64,000 nt of DNA, taken from assembly GCF_002112505.1 (NCBI RefSeq), contig NZ_NEHW01000002.1, forward strand, positions 186,001-250,000, written 5' to 3'. A program made the translations under genes and the position numbers. Of this stretch, positions 17,704 to 27,689 are shown piece after piece. The notes below the pieces were generated by a model that searched no databases, was not told the origin of the DNA, and worked only from the letters and a program-made list of their open reading frames with translations. Every line of letters begins with the position of its first letter. The stretch's first letter is position 1. This DNA is from Pseudomonas sp. R28(2017). GTDB lineage: Bacteria > Pseudomonadota > Gammaproteobacteria > Pseudomonadales > Pseudomonadaceae.

Positions 17704-17985
17704 ATGAGTGAAGCGCTGACCATCCACCATGACCAGGCCGGTCATCAGTTCGAAACCAACGTGGACGGTCATCGTGCCTACCTGACGTACATGGACCTGG
17801 GCAAGCAGACGCTGGATATCTATCGCACCTTCGTGCCCAATGCCCTGCGTGGTCGCGGGATTGCCGCAGCGCTGACCGAGAAGGCCCTCGAGTACGCCGA
17901 CCAGATGGGTTATACGGTGATCCCTTCCTGCTCGTACGTGGAACGCTACATGGAGCGCCAGCAGCGCCATTCGAGCAAGGTCTGA
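17704..17985 (+). CDS. GNAT-like N-acetyltransferase (YjdJ type)
   Basis: A 93 aa compact acetyltransferase of the short GNAT class (YjdJ/GTLF3B-like). It contains the acetyl-CoA-binding region VPNALRGRGIAAALTEKALEYA (pattern RGxGxA) at about residues 47-68, followed by VIPSCSYVERYMER, a signature of this subgroup. The substrate is unknown. ATG 17704 was chosen over the adjacent GTG 17701 because GAGGAG at 17693-17698 then has a 5-base spacing. It is convergent with DAHP synthase across a shared bidirectional hairpin terminator. Confidence 0.8.
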   Translation: MSEALTIHHDQAGHQFETNVDGHRAYLTYMDLGKQTLDIYRTFVPNALRGRGIAAALTEKALEYADQMGYTVIPSCSYVERYMERQQRHSSKV

Positions 17986-18010
17986 GCGGGCGTCTGCACG
18001 CCAGAGACGA

Positions 18011-18038
18011 AAACGCCGGGCAATGCCCGGCGTTTTTC
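18011..18038. terminator. Bidirectional terminator between GNAT gene and aroF
   Basis: A perfect 11 bp stem (18011-18021 with 18025-18035) has an AAT loop. TTTTT follows on the plus side and the complementary A-rich flank serves the minus strand, so it can stop both convergent transcripts. Confidence 0.88.
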
Positions 18039-18051
18039 ATTACAGCAATGT

Positions 18052-19128
18052 TCAGCCGCGCTTGCGCTGTGGCAGCACGTCCTTGAGCTTGGCGTGCATG
18101 CTGCGCAGGGTCTTCTCGGTGGCCGACCAGTCGATGCAGGCATCGGTGATCGACACGCCGTACTGCAGTTCGTCGAGGTTTTTCGGGATCGACTGGCAGC
18201 CCCAGTTCAGGTGGCTTTCGACCATCAGGCCGATGATCGACTGGTTGCCTTCGAGGATCTGGTTGGCGACGTTCTCCATGACCAGTGGCTGCAGGGCCGG
18301 GTCCTTGTTGGAGTTGGCGTGGCTGCAGTCGACCATGATGTTGGCCTTGATCTTGGCCTTGGCCAGGTCCTGTTCGCACAGGGCGACACTGACCGAGTCG
18401 TAGTTCGGCTTGCCGTTGCCGCCGCGCAGGACCACGTGGCCATACGGGTTGCCCTTGGTGGTGACGATCGACACGCCGCCTTCCTGGTTGATGCCGAGGA
18501 AGCGGTGCGGCTTGGAGACCGACTGCAGGGCGTTGATGGCCACGGTCAGGCCACCGTCGGTGCCGTTCTTGAAGCCGACTGCCGAGGACAGGCCGGAGGC
18601 CATTTCGCGGTGCGTCTGCGATTCGGTGGTGCGGGCGCCGATGGCCGACCAGCTGATCAGGTCCTGCAGGTACTGCGGGGAGATCGGGTCGAGCGCTTCG
18701 GTGGCGGTCGGCAGGCCCATTTCGGCCAGGTCCAGCAGCAGCTGGCGACCGATGTGCAGGCCGTCCTGGATCTTGAACGAGTCATCCAGGTACGGGTCGT
18801 TGATCAGGCCTTTCCAGCCAACGGTGGTGCGTGGCTTTTCGAAGTAAACACGCATGACCAGGTACAGCGTATCGGACACTTCCTCGGCCAGCACCTTGAG
18901 GCGCTCGGCGTATTCGTGGGCGGCCTTGATGTCATGGATGGAGCAGGGGCCGACCACCACGAACAGGCGATGGTCCTTGCCGTCGAGGATATTGCGCACC
19001 ACTTCGCGGCCGGCAGTTACGGTCTGCAGGGCCTTGGCGCTGAGGGGGATTTCCTTCTTGAGCTGATCAGGGGTGATCAAGGTCTCGTTGGAGGCAACGT
19101 TAAGGTCGTCGATCGGTAAATCAGCCAT
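18052..19128 (-). CDS. aroF: 3-deoxy-7-phosphoheptulonate (DAHP) synthase, AroFGH class
   Basis: It catalyses the first step of the shikimate pathway, condensing phosphoenolpyruvate and erythrose 4-phosphate to DAHP. The 358 aa product is the short class I alpha enzyme: VVVGPCSIHD (metal-binding Cys), RVYFEKPRTTVGWKG, ATEALDPISPQY, WSAIGARTTESQTHRE, VSIVTTKGNPYGHVVLRGG and VDCSHANSNKDP are all present. Which aromatic amino acid inhibits it cannot be read safely from the sequence. The start ATG 19128 gives MADLPIDDLNV; an upstream extension would not fit the family length. It is monocistronic and ends at a bidirectional terminator. Confidence 0.95.
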   Translation of the reverse strand: MADLPIDDLNVASNETLITPDQLKKEIPLSAKALQTVTAGREVVRNILDGKDHRLFVVVGPCSIHDIKAAHEYAERLKVLAEEVSDTLYLVMRVYFEKPRTTVGWKGLINDPYLDDSFKIQDGLHIGRQLLLDLAEMGLPTATEALDPISPQYLQDLISWSAIGARTTESQTHREMASGLSSAVGFKNGTDGGLTVAINALQSVSKPHRFLGINQEGGVSIVTTKGNPYGHVVLRGGNGKPNYDSVSVALCEQDLAKAKIKANIMVDCSHANSNKDPALQPLVMENVANQILEGNQSIIGLMVESHLNWGCQSIPKNLDELQYGVSITDACIDWSATEKTLRSMHAKLKDVLPQRKRG

Positions 19129-19329
19129 CGTGTTACTCGTCAGGTCACGGGTGCCGGCCGCCAGCAATCCCCGTGCGGCCCAGCAGCAATAATGTTCGCA
19201 GCGGGGAGCCGAACCTTAGCGCGTTACAGGGGGCGCGACAATGGGATTTGGCGCGGGTTGGCACACTTGTGTGTGCCTGGCTGGCCCGGAAGGTGTAAAA
19301 AAGCAGATCAACTTGTCCAGGAGAATTAC

Positions 19330-20277
19330 ATGGCTTCTCGCAATCCACGCATTGGCATCATCGGCAGCGGTGCTATCGGCGGCTTCTACGGCCTGATGCT
19401 GGCGCGCGCCGGTTTCGATGTGCATTTCCTGCTGCGCAGCGAATATGACGTGGTCCGCGAACAGGGCCTGAAGCTTGACCATGCCGTGCATGGCGCGTTG
19501 CAGATGCCGGTCAATGCCTACGCCTGCGCTGCCGACATGCCGCCCTGCGACTGGCTGCTGGTGGGCGCCAAGGCCACCAGCAATGCCGAGCTTGCACCGC
19601 TGATCGTCCAGGCCGCCGCTGCCGATGCCAAGGTGGTGCTGTTGCAGAACGGGCTGGGCGTGGAGGAGCAGTTGAGGGTGGCCTTGCCGGGCAACCTGCA
19701 CCTGCTCGGCGGCCTGTGTTTCATCTGCGTCAATCGCCAGGCCCCGGGGGTAATTCGCCACCAGGCGCTGGGTGCGGTCAACCTTGGCTACCACAGCGGG
19801 CCGGCCGAGGATGGCGGTGCGGCGATCGTCGAAGCGGGCGCCGGGTTGTTCCGTGCGGCGGGCATCGACTCCCAGGCCATGGCCAACCTGGGCCAGGCGC
19901 GCTGGCAGAAACTGGTGTGGAACGTGCCGTACAACGGCCTGTCGGTGTTGCTGGGGGCCAGTACCACGCCATTGATGGCTGATGCCGACAGCCGCGCGCT
20001 GATCCAGGCGTTGATGGCGGAAGTGGTGCAGGGCGCCGCCGCGTGCGGGCATGAGCTGCCCGCTGGCTACGCCGAGCAGCTGTTTCGCATGACCGAGCAG
20101 ATGCCTGATTACTGGCCGAGCATGTACCACGACCATGCCCAGCAACGCCCACTGGAGTTGCAGGCAATCTACGCCGAGCCGATTGCCCGCGCGCAGGCGG
20201 CCGGCTGCAACCTGCCGCAGATGCGCATGCTGCATCAGGCCCTGGCGTTCATCGACCGCGCCAACCGGGCTGGCTGA
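19330..20277 (+). CDS. Putative 2-dehydropantoate 2-reductase (ketopantoate reductase family)
   Basis: A 315 aa NADPH-dependent dehydrogenase of the PanE/ApbA family. The N-terminal Rossmann motif is GIIGSGAIGGFYGLMLARAG; the C-terminal helical domain has the catalytic lysine region ARWQKLVWNVPYNGLSVLLG. If true PanE, it reduces ketopantoate to pantoate for coenzyme A synthesis. Pseudomonads carry several paralogues and this one is not with panB or panC, so the substrate is uncertain and no symbol is given. ATG 19330 is preceded by AGGAGA 7 bases away. A hairpin separates it from the following stress-protein gene. Confidence 0.8.
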   Translation: MASRNPRIGIIGSGAIGGFYGLMLARAGFDVHFLLRSEYDVVREQGLKLDHAVHGALQMPVNAYACAADMPPCDWLLVGAKATSNAELAPLIVQAAAADAKVVLLQNGLGVEEQLRVALPGNLHLLGGLCFICVNRQAPGVIRHQALGAVNLGYHSGPAEDGGAAIVEAGAGLFRAAGIDSQAMANLGQARWQKLVWNVPYNGLSVLLGASTTPLMADADSRALIQALMAEVVQGAAACGHELPAGYAEQLFRMTEQMPDYWPSMYHDHAQQRPLELQAIYAEPIARAQAAGCNLPQMRMLHQALAFIDRANRAG

Positions 20278-20297
20278 AACCTCTGCAGGCCGCAGCA

Positions 20298-20337
20298 GCA
20301 GTGCGCCGGACGGCAAAGCGTGGGTCCGGCGCACTGC
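20298..20337 (+). terminator. Hairpin between the reductase and stress-protein genes
   Basis: A perfect 14 bp GC-rich stem (20298-20311 with 20324-20337) lies 20 bp after the reductase stop. No T-run follows, so it may stabilise the 3' end or act as a partial terminator rather than a full one. Confidence 0.5.
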
Positions 20338-20381
20338 TAAGCTGAAGCTTGCTCTGCCGCTACGGCAGTCGAGGAGGTCGA

Positions 20382-20879
20382 ATGATCCGCTCCATGCTGT
20401 ACGCCACCGACCTCGGTGTCTACGCGCCTTTTGTCATGCAGCACGCCCTGACCCTGGCTCGCGCCTTCAGCGCAGAGCTCTACGTGATTCACGCGGTGGA
20501 GCCCATGGGGCAGTTCGCCGAGTCCCTGCTGCAGAGTTACCTCGATGAGCAGACGCTGGATGAATTGCACAGCGAAGGCGTCAACACGGTAATGGCCAAT
20601 ATTGAGCAGCGGGTGCTGGAAAACTTTCGTGACGAATTGGGCGAGGACGCTGACCTGGCGCTGATCAAGGCTGTGCGGGTGCGTCAGGGGGATCCGGCGC
20701 AGGTCATTCTCGACCAGGCGCAGCGGCTCAGCGTCGACCTGCTGATCTTCGGTAGCCACACGGCCGGTGCCGGGGTGGATGTACCAATAGGGCGGACAGC
20801 GGTGCGCTTGCTGCAACTGTCACCGGTGCCGGTGTACATGGTGCCGCTCTCACAGCACCTTGGGCGTAGGAAATTGTGA
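20382..20879 (+). CDS. Universal stress protein (UspA family)
   Basis: A 165 aa single-domain Usp fold. It opens with SMLYATDLGVYAPFVMQHA (strand 1 with the conserved Asp), and has YVIHAVEPM, a central helix pair with EQRVLENF, and the C-terminal DLLIFGSHTAGAG...GRTAVRLLQLSPVPVYMVP. The latter approximates the ATP-binding G-2x-G-9x-G(S/T) signature, though GSH/TAGAG deviates from the usual GSHG. The role is inferred from family membership as stress-related. A very strong GAGGAGGT site lies just upstream, with a short spacing to the ATG. Confidence 0.85.
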   Translation: MIRSMLYATDLGVYAPFVMQHALTLARAFSAELYVIHAVEPMGQFAESLLQSYLDEQTLDELHSEGVNTVMANIEQRVLENFRDELGEDADLALIKAVRVRQGDPAQVILDQAQRLSVDLLIFGSHTAGAGVDVPIGRTAVRLLQLSPVPVYMVPLSQHLGRRKL

Positions 20880-20914
20880 AGCTGGCGGTAGGCTAGTTCG
20901 GAGTCGCGTGTAAC

Positions 20915-21983
<1,069 letters not shown>

Positions 21984-22000
21984 GTGCGCCAAGAATGAAC

Positions 22001-22026
22001 AAACCGGCCCTTGGGCCGGTTTTTCT
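22001..22026. terminator. Terminator between cysB and cysH
   Basis: A perfect 10 bp stem (22001-22010 with 22013-22022) with a T-run on the plus side, 17 bp after the cysB stop. The symmetric AAA/TTT arms also allow termination of cysH. Confidence 0.85.
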
Positions 22027-22037
22027 TTGCCTGCGAA

Positions 22038-22772
22038 TCAGGCCTTGCTGATCAGGTTGCCGGCGTGCAGCCCGCATTCCTTCTGGGTCGACTCTTCCCA
22101 CCACCAGCGGCCTTCGCGCTCGTGCTGGTTCGGCAACACCGGGCGCGTGCAAGGCTCGCAACCGATGCTGATGAAGCCGCGTTCATGCAGGCTGTTGTAC
22201 GGCAGCTCGAGCATGCGGATGTAGCCCCAGACTTCCTCACTGGTCATCTGGGCCAGCGGGTTGAACTTGTACAGGGTGCGCTCGGGTGTGGAGAAGGCGC
22301 CGTCGATTTCCAGTGCGGCCACCTGGCTGCGGGTGCCCGGGCTCTGGTCGCGGCGCTGGCCGGTGGCCCAGGCGCTGACGGTGGCGAGCTTGCGCCGCAG
22401 CGGTTCGATCTTGCGGATGCCGCAGCATTCGCCATGGCCGTCCTTGTAGAAGCTGAACAGGCCCTTTTCCTTGACGAACGGGTCGAGCTTGTCGCGATCC
22501 GGGCTGAGGACCTCGATCGGCAGGTTGTAATGCTCGCGCACCTGATCGATGAAACGGTAGGTCTCCGGGTGCAGGCGGCCAGTATCGAGGCTGAACACCT
22601 TGACCTGCTTGTTCAGCTTCCAGGCCATGTCGACCAGCACCACATCCTCGGCGCCGCTGAAGGAGATCCACAGGTCATCACCGAAGTGCTCGAAAGCAAG
22701 CTTGAGGATGTCCTGCGGGGACTTGTTGGCATAGGTCGCGGCCAGGGCGGCGACGTCGAAGGGTTGGCTCAT
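22038..22772 (-). CDS. cysH: Phosphoadenylyl/adenylyl-sulfate reductase
   Basis: It reduces activated sulfate to sulfite in assimilation. The 244 aa product carries the PAPS-reductase fold ([28 protein letters not shown]). It also has the paired cysteines CC in GECCGIRK and CEPC in [10 protein letters not shown] that ligate a [4Fe-4S] cluster, plus the redox Cys in the C-terminal KECGLH. The Fe-S cysteines place it with the bacterial/plant APS reductases rather than the E. coli cluster-free PAPS reductase. It is regulated most probably by the neighbouring CysB. Confidence 0.94.
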   Translation of the reverse strand: MSQPFDVAALAATYANKSPQDILKLAFEHFGDDLWISFSGAEDVVLVDMAWKLNKQVKVFSLDTGRLHPETYRFIDQVREHYNLPIEVLSPDRDKLDPFVKEKGLFSFYKDGHGECCGIRKIEPLRRKLATVSAWATGQRRDQSPGTRSQVAALEIDGAFSTPERTLYKFNPLAQMTSEEVWGYIRMLELPYNSLHERGFISIGCEPCTRPVLPNQHEREGRWWWEESTQKECGLHAGNLISKA

Positions 22773-22862
22773 CAGGCGGTTTCCATCTTGGCTGTGGCGC
22801 TGTGCGCTCGTAATGGAGTGATGGTAACAAAAAATCGCGGGCTAGACGCCTGGCGATGAGCC

Positions 22863-24206
22863 TCAAAGGCTCTGCAGCGTTTCCATCAGCACCCGCACTT
22901 TGGCAATCGATTCCTCGTATTCGGCCTGCCAGTTCGAGTCGGCCACCACGGCGCCGCCGCCCCAGCAACTCACCTGGCCATCCTTGACCAGCAGGCTGCG
23001 GATGGCGATGGAGCTGTCCATCTCGCCGCGCACGTCCACGTACAGCAGCGAGCCGCAGTACAGCGCGCGGCGGGTGGGCTCCAGCTCGTCGATGATCTGC
23101 ATGGCGCGGATCTTCGGCGCGCCGGTGATCGAGCCGCCAGGGAAGCTGTCACCGATCAGGTCCAGGGCGTCCTTGTCGCGGGCCAGCTGGCCGGTGACGC
23201 TGCTGACCAAGTGATGGACGTTGGGGTAGCTTTCCAGGCTGAACAGCTCCGGCACCTTCACTGAGCCGATTTCGCAGGTCCGCCCCAGGTCGTTGCGCAG
23301 CAGATCGACGATCATCAGGTTTTCCGAGCGGTCTTTGGCGCTGTGGCGCAGCTCTTCGGCATTGCGTGCGTCCTCGGTGGGGTTGGCCGAGCGCGGGCGG
23401 GTGCCCTTGATCGGGCGGGTTTCCACCTGGCCCTGGCTGACACGGATGAAGCGCTCCGGGGAGAAGCTCAGCAGTGCGCTGCCGTCAGCCAGTTGCTGGT
23501 ACCCGGAAAATGGCGTCGGGCAGGCTTTGCGCAAGGCCTGGTAGGCTTGCCACGGGTCACCCTGGCAGGGGGCGCGGAAGCGCTGGGTGAGGTTGATCTG
23601 GTAGCAGTCGCCGGCCTGGATGTAGCGCTGCACCTGGTCGAAGGCGGCCTCGTACTGCTCCGGCTGCAGGTCGCCCTGCATGGGGGCGAGCAGCTGGAAA
23701 TCGCCGCACGTCGACGTGTCGACAGTTTCGAACAGTGCCGTCAGGCGAGCCCGCTCTTCCAGCGCCAGGCTCGGGTGGAACACCAGTTGGCTGGTGCCAC
23801 GCTGGTGGTCGGTCACCATTGCCCAGGCATACAGGCCCAGCTGCGCATCGGGTAATCCGAGATCGTCACTCGACAGTTGCGGCAACTGTTCCAGGCGGCG
23901 GCCGAAGTCGTAGCTCAAGTAACCGATCAGGCCACCGGCGAAGGGTAGTTCGATGCCGGCGGGCAGCTGAGCGTCACCCAGTTGCGCCAGGCTGGCGCGC
24001 AGGCGCTCTAGGAAAGCGCGGCCGTCCTCGCCGGGGTGGGCCTGCAGGTGTTGCACGGGCCAGGCGCTGAGCAGGTCGAAGCGGCCGCGTTCGGCACCGG
24101 GGCGGGCGCTGTCGAGCAGGATCGCGCCGGGGGCCTGGCGCAGGCGGGCGAAGTAGGCGGCGGGGTCAGGCTGGTAGGGCAGGGGGTGAAGCGTACAGGT
24201 CGGCAT
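22863..24206 (-). CDS. pabB: Aminodeoxychorismate synthase component I
   Basis: PabB converts chorismate plus ammonia (from PabA) to aminodeoxychorismate, the precursor of p-aminobenzoate and folate. The 447 aa product has the TrpE/PabB N-terminal domain and a chorismate-binding domain with YQINLTQRFRA, SPERFIRVSQGQVETRPIKGTRPR, DRSENLMIVDLLRNDLGR, SFPGGSITGAPKIRAM and a final CWGGGAVVADS. The PIKGT lysine and lack of the TrpE tryptophan-binding pattern favour PabB over TrpE. The ribosome-binding site is weak. It is separated from cysH by about 90 bp and may share its transcript. Confidence 0.92.
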   Translation of the reverse strand: MPTCTLHPLPYQPDPAAYFARLRQAPGAILLDSARPGAERGRFDLLSAWPVQHLQAHPGEDGRAFLERLRASLAQLGDAQLPAGIELPFAGGLIGYLSYDFGRRLEQLPQLSSDDLGLPDAQLGLYAWAMVTDHQRGTSQLVFHPSLALEERARLTALFETVDTSTCGDFQLLAPMQGDLQPEQYEAAFDQVQRYIQAGDCYQINLTQRFRAPCQGDPWQAYQALRKACPTPFSGYQQLADGSALLSFSPERFIRVSQGQVETRPIKGTRPRSANPTEDARNAEELRHSAKDRSENLMIVDLLRNDLGRTCEIGSVKVPELFSLESYPNVHHLVSSVTGQLARDKDALDLIGDSFPGGSITGAPKIRAMQIIDELEPTRRALYCGSLLYVDVRGEMDSSIAIRSLLVKDGQVSCWGGGAVVADSNWQAEYEESIAKVRVLMETLQSL

Positions 24207-24316
24207 CAGTGTGGACGGCGATGTAAAAGCGAGGAGGGCGATTGTAGACCTGTGTAAGAAATGCGCCTAGCTTTGGCGCGACATTAAACTCCCTGTTTTC
24301 CCCGGGGCCGCTTTGC

Positions 24317-24408
24317 GGCCCATTCGCGGGCAAGCCCGCTCCCACAGGTATCGTACTTGCCTCAGGGTCTACGATCCCTGTGGGAGCGGGCTTGCCCGCG
24401 AATGGGCC
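24317..24408. repeat. REP inverted pair between pabB and the ATP-grasp gene
   Basis: Two perfect 32 bp arms (24317-24348 and 24377-24408) in opposite orientation, with a 28 bp spacer, contain the core GCGGGCAAGCCCGCTCCCAC. It is just beyond the stop of the ATP-grasp gene at 24418 and may protect the 3' end of that operon mRNA. Confidence 0.92.
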
Positions 24409-24417
24409 GGGACAGGC

Positions 24418-25398
24418 TTACTGCGGATGCACATGCCCGAACAGGTTCTGGGTCACTCGCACCCGCTGCTCGGCATCTTCGGTGATCCCTTCCTTGGCCA
24501 GCGCTTCGATATGCGCCTCGATGGCATGGGTGCGCTGGGTCAGGCCGGTGTCGTTGGCGATCTGGATATTCAGGCCGGGGCGGGCGTTGAGTTCGAGAAT
24601 CAGCGGTCCCTTGTCCTGATCCAGCACCATGTCCACGCCAATGTAGCCCAGCCCGCACAGCTCGTAGCAGCCGGCGGCGAGCTTCATGAAGCCGTCCCAG
24701 TTCGGCAGCTGCACGCCGTCCACCGCGTTGGTGGTGTCCGGGTGCTTGCTGATGATGTTGTTCAGCCAGGTGCCGCGCAGGGTCACACCGGTGGCCAGGT
24801 CCACGCCCACGCCAATGGCGCCCTGGTGCAGGTTGGCCTTGCCGCCGGACTGACGCGTCGGCAGGCGCAGCATGGCCATCACCGGGTAGCCCATCAGCAC
24901 GATGATGCGGATGTCCGGCACACCCTCGTAGCTGATGCTCTTGAAGATCTGGTCCGGGGTCACCCGGTACTCGATCAGCGCACGGTCGCGGTGGCCGCCG
25001 AGCGAGTACAGGCCGGTGAGGATGCTCGACACCTGGTGCTCGATTTCCTCATGGCTGATGATCTTGCCCGACACCGTGCGGTAGCGGTCCTCGAAACGGT
25101 CGGCGATCACCAGGATGCCGTCACCGCCAGCGCCCTGCGCCGGCTTGATGACGAAGTCGTTGCGCCCGCCGATGATCTCGTGAAGCTTTTCGATCTGCTT
25201 CTCGGTCTCGATGATGCCGTACATCTCCGGCACATGGATGCCGGCCGCCAGGGCGCGCTCCTTGGTGATGATCTTGTCGTCGACGATCGGGTACAGGTGG
25301 CGCTTGTTGTACTTCAACACGTAGTCCGCGTTGCGCCGGTTGATCCCCATGATGCCCCGGGCCTCCAGGGCTTTCCACGTCTTGATCAGGCCAAACAT
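24418..25398 (-). CDS. RimK-related ATP-grasp ligase (alpha-L-glutamate ligase-like)
   Basis: A 326 aa ATP-grasp enzyme predicted to form an amide bond between an amino acid (glutamate in RimK) and a carboxylate on a protein or peptide. Visible motifs are the nucleotide-binding loop FVIKPAQGAGGDGI (about residues 82-95) and the metal site LILELNARPGLNIQIAN (about 268-284). It lacks the N-terminal RimK domain pattern and matches the subgroup found with transglutaminase-like membrane proteins. It is the last gene of a tight three-gene operon; its ATG overlaps the previous stop by one base (TGATG). No signal peptide, so it acts in the cytoplasm. Substrate unknown. Confidence 0.88.
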   Translation of the reverse strand: MFGLIKTWKALEARGIMGINRRNADYVLKYNKRHLYPIVDDKIITKERALAAGIHVPEMYGIIETEKQIEKLHEIIGGRNDFVIKPAQGAGGDGILVIADRFEDRYRTVSGKIISHEEIEHQVSSILTGLYSLGGHRDRALIEYRVTPDQIFKSISYEGVPDIRIIVLMGYPVMAMLRLPTRQSGGKANLHQGAIGVGVDLATGVTLRGTWLNNIISKHPDTTNAVDGVQLPNWDGFMKLAAGCYELCGLGYIGVDMVLDQDKGPLILELNARPGLNIQIANDTGLTQRTHAIEAHIEALAKEGITEDAEQRVRVTQNLFGHVHPQ

Positions 25399-26933
25399 CA
25401 GGCGTCAGCCTTCTTCAGGAATGCCTTGAAACGCACGAGCTCGGTCAGGCGGTAGCCGCGGTAGCGGCCCATCGCCAGCATGAAGCCCACCAGGATCAGC
25501 AGCACGGCCGGGAAGGTGAAGACGAAGTACACCAGCTCCGGCACCATCATCAGCAGGTGCGCCAGGGAGGCGGCGAACAGGGTGCCGATCGCCACTTTCA
25601 TGGCATGGCCACCGCCGCGTTCTTCCCAGGTGATCGACAGGCGCTCGATGGTCATGGTCAGGATCACCATCGGGAACAGCGCCACCGACAGGCCGCGCTC
25701 CAGGCCCAGCTTGTGGCTGAACAGGCTGATGGCGGCGATCAAGACCACGACGAAGGTCAGCACCACCGACAGGCGCGGCAACATCTGCAGCTTCAGGTGT
25801 TCCAGGTACGAGCGTAGCGACAGGCCCAGTGCGGTGATCACGGTGAACAGCACGATACCGAAGCCCAGCTGGGTCTCGCGGAAGGCCAGGGCGATCAGTA
25901 CCGGGGTGAAGGTACCCAGGGTCTGGATGCCGATCAGGTTGCGCAGGATCAGGATCACCAGCACGCCGATCGGGATCATCACCATGATCATGAAGGTCTG
26001 CTGAGTCTGCAGCGGCAGGCCGTACAGCGAGTATTCGAGGAAGTCGGCGTCGGTGTTCTCGTCGGTCAGCTTGGCCAGGCGGATGGCGTTCATCTCGCTG
26101 TTGTTCATGCTGAAGGTGACGTTGGCCTTCTTGCCGCCATCGACGGTGATCAGGTTGTCGTCACCGGTCCACCACAGCAGGCGATCGGCCGGCAGGCCCT
26201 GCTCGCCGGTGTCCGGGTTGAAGTACAGCCAGTCGTTGCCGTTGAAGCTGCGCAGCCATAGCTCCGGGGTCTGCGGTGTATCGGCAACGAGGCGGATGGT
26301 GTGGACCTTTTCCATCGGCACGTGGGCGATCGACAGCAGCAGGTCGATGACCTGGGCCTTTTTCATCGGCGAGGTGTCGCCGGCCAGCAGCAGCTTGACG
26401 TTGTCGTCGTTGAGGTTGTTGACCCGCTTGATGGTCTCGCTGACGAAGGTCTCGACGTCGGCCGAGTGCTGGCGGATCGGTGCCATCAGGGCTTCGGCGG
26501 CGATCTTCTCCGGGCCGTCGATGGCCAGGCTGTCACGGAAGGTCGGGCCCTTGATGGCGGACTTTTCGTTGCTGTAGCGCTTGGTCAGCACCAGGCGGTA
26601 GTACAGGGTCTGGTTGCCGCTGACACGGCGCGCCGACCAGGTCACCTTGCGGTTGCCATCGGCGCGGTTGACGCTCACCCCATAATTGTTGGAGATGAAG
26701 CTCTCGTTGAGGCTGACGTAGTCACGGTTCAGCGGCGGCACGAACATCTGGATCTTGACCGGGTCCTTGGAGCTGGCGACGAACTCGACCTTGGCGTCGA
26801 TGTTCCACAGGTCGTCGGTTTCGTCTTCGGTCACCGGGATGCCGAGCACGAAGATCTGATAGGCCGTGACCGCCACGCCGAGCAGCACCAGCACGGTGAT
26901 CAGGACTTTCAGATGGAGGGTAAGAGAGCGCAT
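25398..26933 (-). CDS. Membrane protein with inactive transglutaminase-like domain and 7 TM helices
   Basis: The 511 aa product has one N-terminal TM helix (about residues 7-30), a periplasmic region ending in a transglutaminase-like fold (about 170-270), and a C-terminal block of about seven hydrophobic helices (313-500). The transglutaminase catalytic residues are gone. Where active enzymes have a GxC motif this protein has GDTS (185-188), and the expected His position reads NGNDW, while the last motif FNPDTGE is kept. This is the known inactive-transglutaminase/7TM family. It probably binds a peptide or tethers partners rather than catalysing. It is co-transcribed with a secreted protease upstream and an ATP-grasp ligase downstream. 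Confidence 0.87.
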   Translation of the reverse strand: MRSLTLHLKVLITVLVLLGVAVTAYQIFVLGIPVTEDETDDLWNIDAKVEFVASSKDPVKIQMFVPPLNRDYVSLNESFISNNYGVSVNRADGNRKVTWSARRVSGNQTLYYRLVLTKRYSNEKSAIKGPTFRDSLAIDGPEKIAAEALMAPIRQHSADVETFVSETIKRVNNLNDDNVKLLLAGDTSPMKKAQVIDLLLSIAHVPMEKVHTIRLVADTPQTPELWLRSFNGNDWLYFNPDTGEQGLPADRLLWWTGDDNLITVDGGKKANVTFSMNNSEMNAIRLAKLTDENTDADFLEYSLYGLPLQTQQTFMIMVMIPIGVLVILILRNLIGIQTLGTFTPVLIALAFRETQLGFGIVLFTVITALGLSLRSYLEHLKLQMLPRLSVVLTFVVVLIAAISLFSHKLGLERGLSVALFPMVILTMTIERLSITWEERGGGHAMKVAIGTLFAASLAHLLMMVPELVYFVFTFPAVLLILVGFMLAMGRYRGYRLTELVRFKAFLKKADA

Positions 26934-26938
26934 CGGGA

Positions 26939-27475
26939 TTACTCTGCTTTGGGAGCGTCGGTGGCACAGGCAGGTTTGCCGGCCGCGTATTTAAGGCTTG
27001 GGTCGACCAGCGCGTCGAAGTGCTTGAGCGCCTCGGAGCCGATCAGCAGCGGGAACTGGAAGGCGCTGCGGTCGGTGAGGTTGACTTCGATGGTGCGCCG
27101 GGCCTGGCCCATGCAGATTTCAAGTTCGATGACCGGGCGGGCGGTATAGGCCTTGCCGGATTCCGCATCATAGTCGCCGGCGCGGCGCTTGATCTTGCTC
27201 ACGCGCGCCAGGGGGCGTTCGATGGGGTGCGAATGGGCGGCGTCGATGGCCAGGTAGAAGCGCACCCAGCTTTCGCCGTTGCGCTTGAAACGCTTGATGT
27301 CACGGGCACTGAGCGACGCGGTCTTGGCCCCGGTGTCGAGCTTGGCGGCCACCTCCAGGTCAAGGTCGCCGAGCCGGGCGTATTCGTTCAGACCGTACAC
27401 GGTCTTGCCCGCCGCCTGGCCAAGGGCCGGCAGCAGGGTGAGGCATAACAGCAATAATACGGGTGTAAGTCTCAT
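26939..27475 (-). CDS. Secreted retropepsin-like protease (RimB/ATP-dependent zinc protease family)
   Basis: A 178 aa protein with a clean signal peptide (about residues 1-22, ending GQAAG) and an aspartic-protease-like core. KLDTGAKTASLSA carries the catalytic DTGA (Asp47), and FPLLIGSEALKHFDALVDP resembles the closing retropepsin segment. Such proteins are labelled ATP-dependent zinc protease or RimB-like in databases; the name is historical and I see no ATPase or zinc motif. It probably works as a dimer in the periplasm. As first gene of the operon, with a 5 bp gap to the next start, it may process the product of the ATP-grasp ligase. Function inferred. Confidence 0.82.
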   Translation of the reverse strand: MRLTPVLLLLCLTLLPALGQAAGKTVYGLNEYARLGDLDLEVAAKLDTGAKTASLSARDIKRFKRNGESWVRFYLAIDAAHSHPIERPLARVSKIKRRAGDYDAESGKAYTARPVIELEICMGQARRTIEVNLTDRSAFQFPLLIGSEALKHFDALVDPSLKYAAGKPACATDAPKAE

Positions 27476-27689
27476 AATCCTGGCGCGGTGCTGAGCTGTG
27501 CGGGGTTCGGGGAAAAGGTGACCGGCAACGACTGCACAAGCTTCCTCGTTCGTCTGTCAACAACATGAATTGATGACAAACACACTATCGATACTCCGTT
27601 GGAGGCGCGGCATTCTATCACGCCGACGTCTTGACGCCAGCGTGCCGCGATCTGACAACGCCATCACTGGGTAAGTTCGCTCTTAGACA

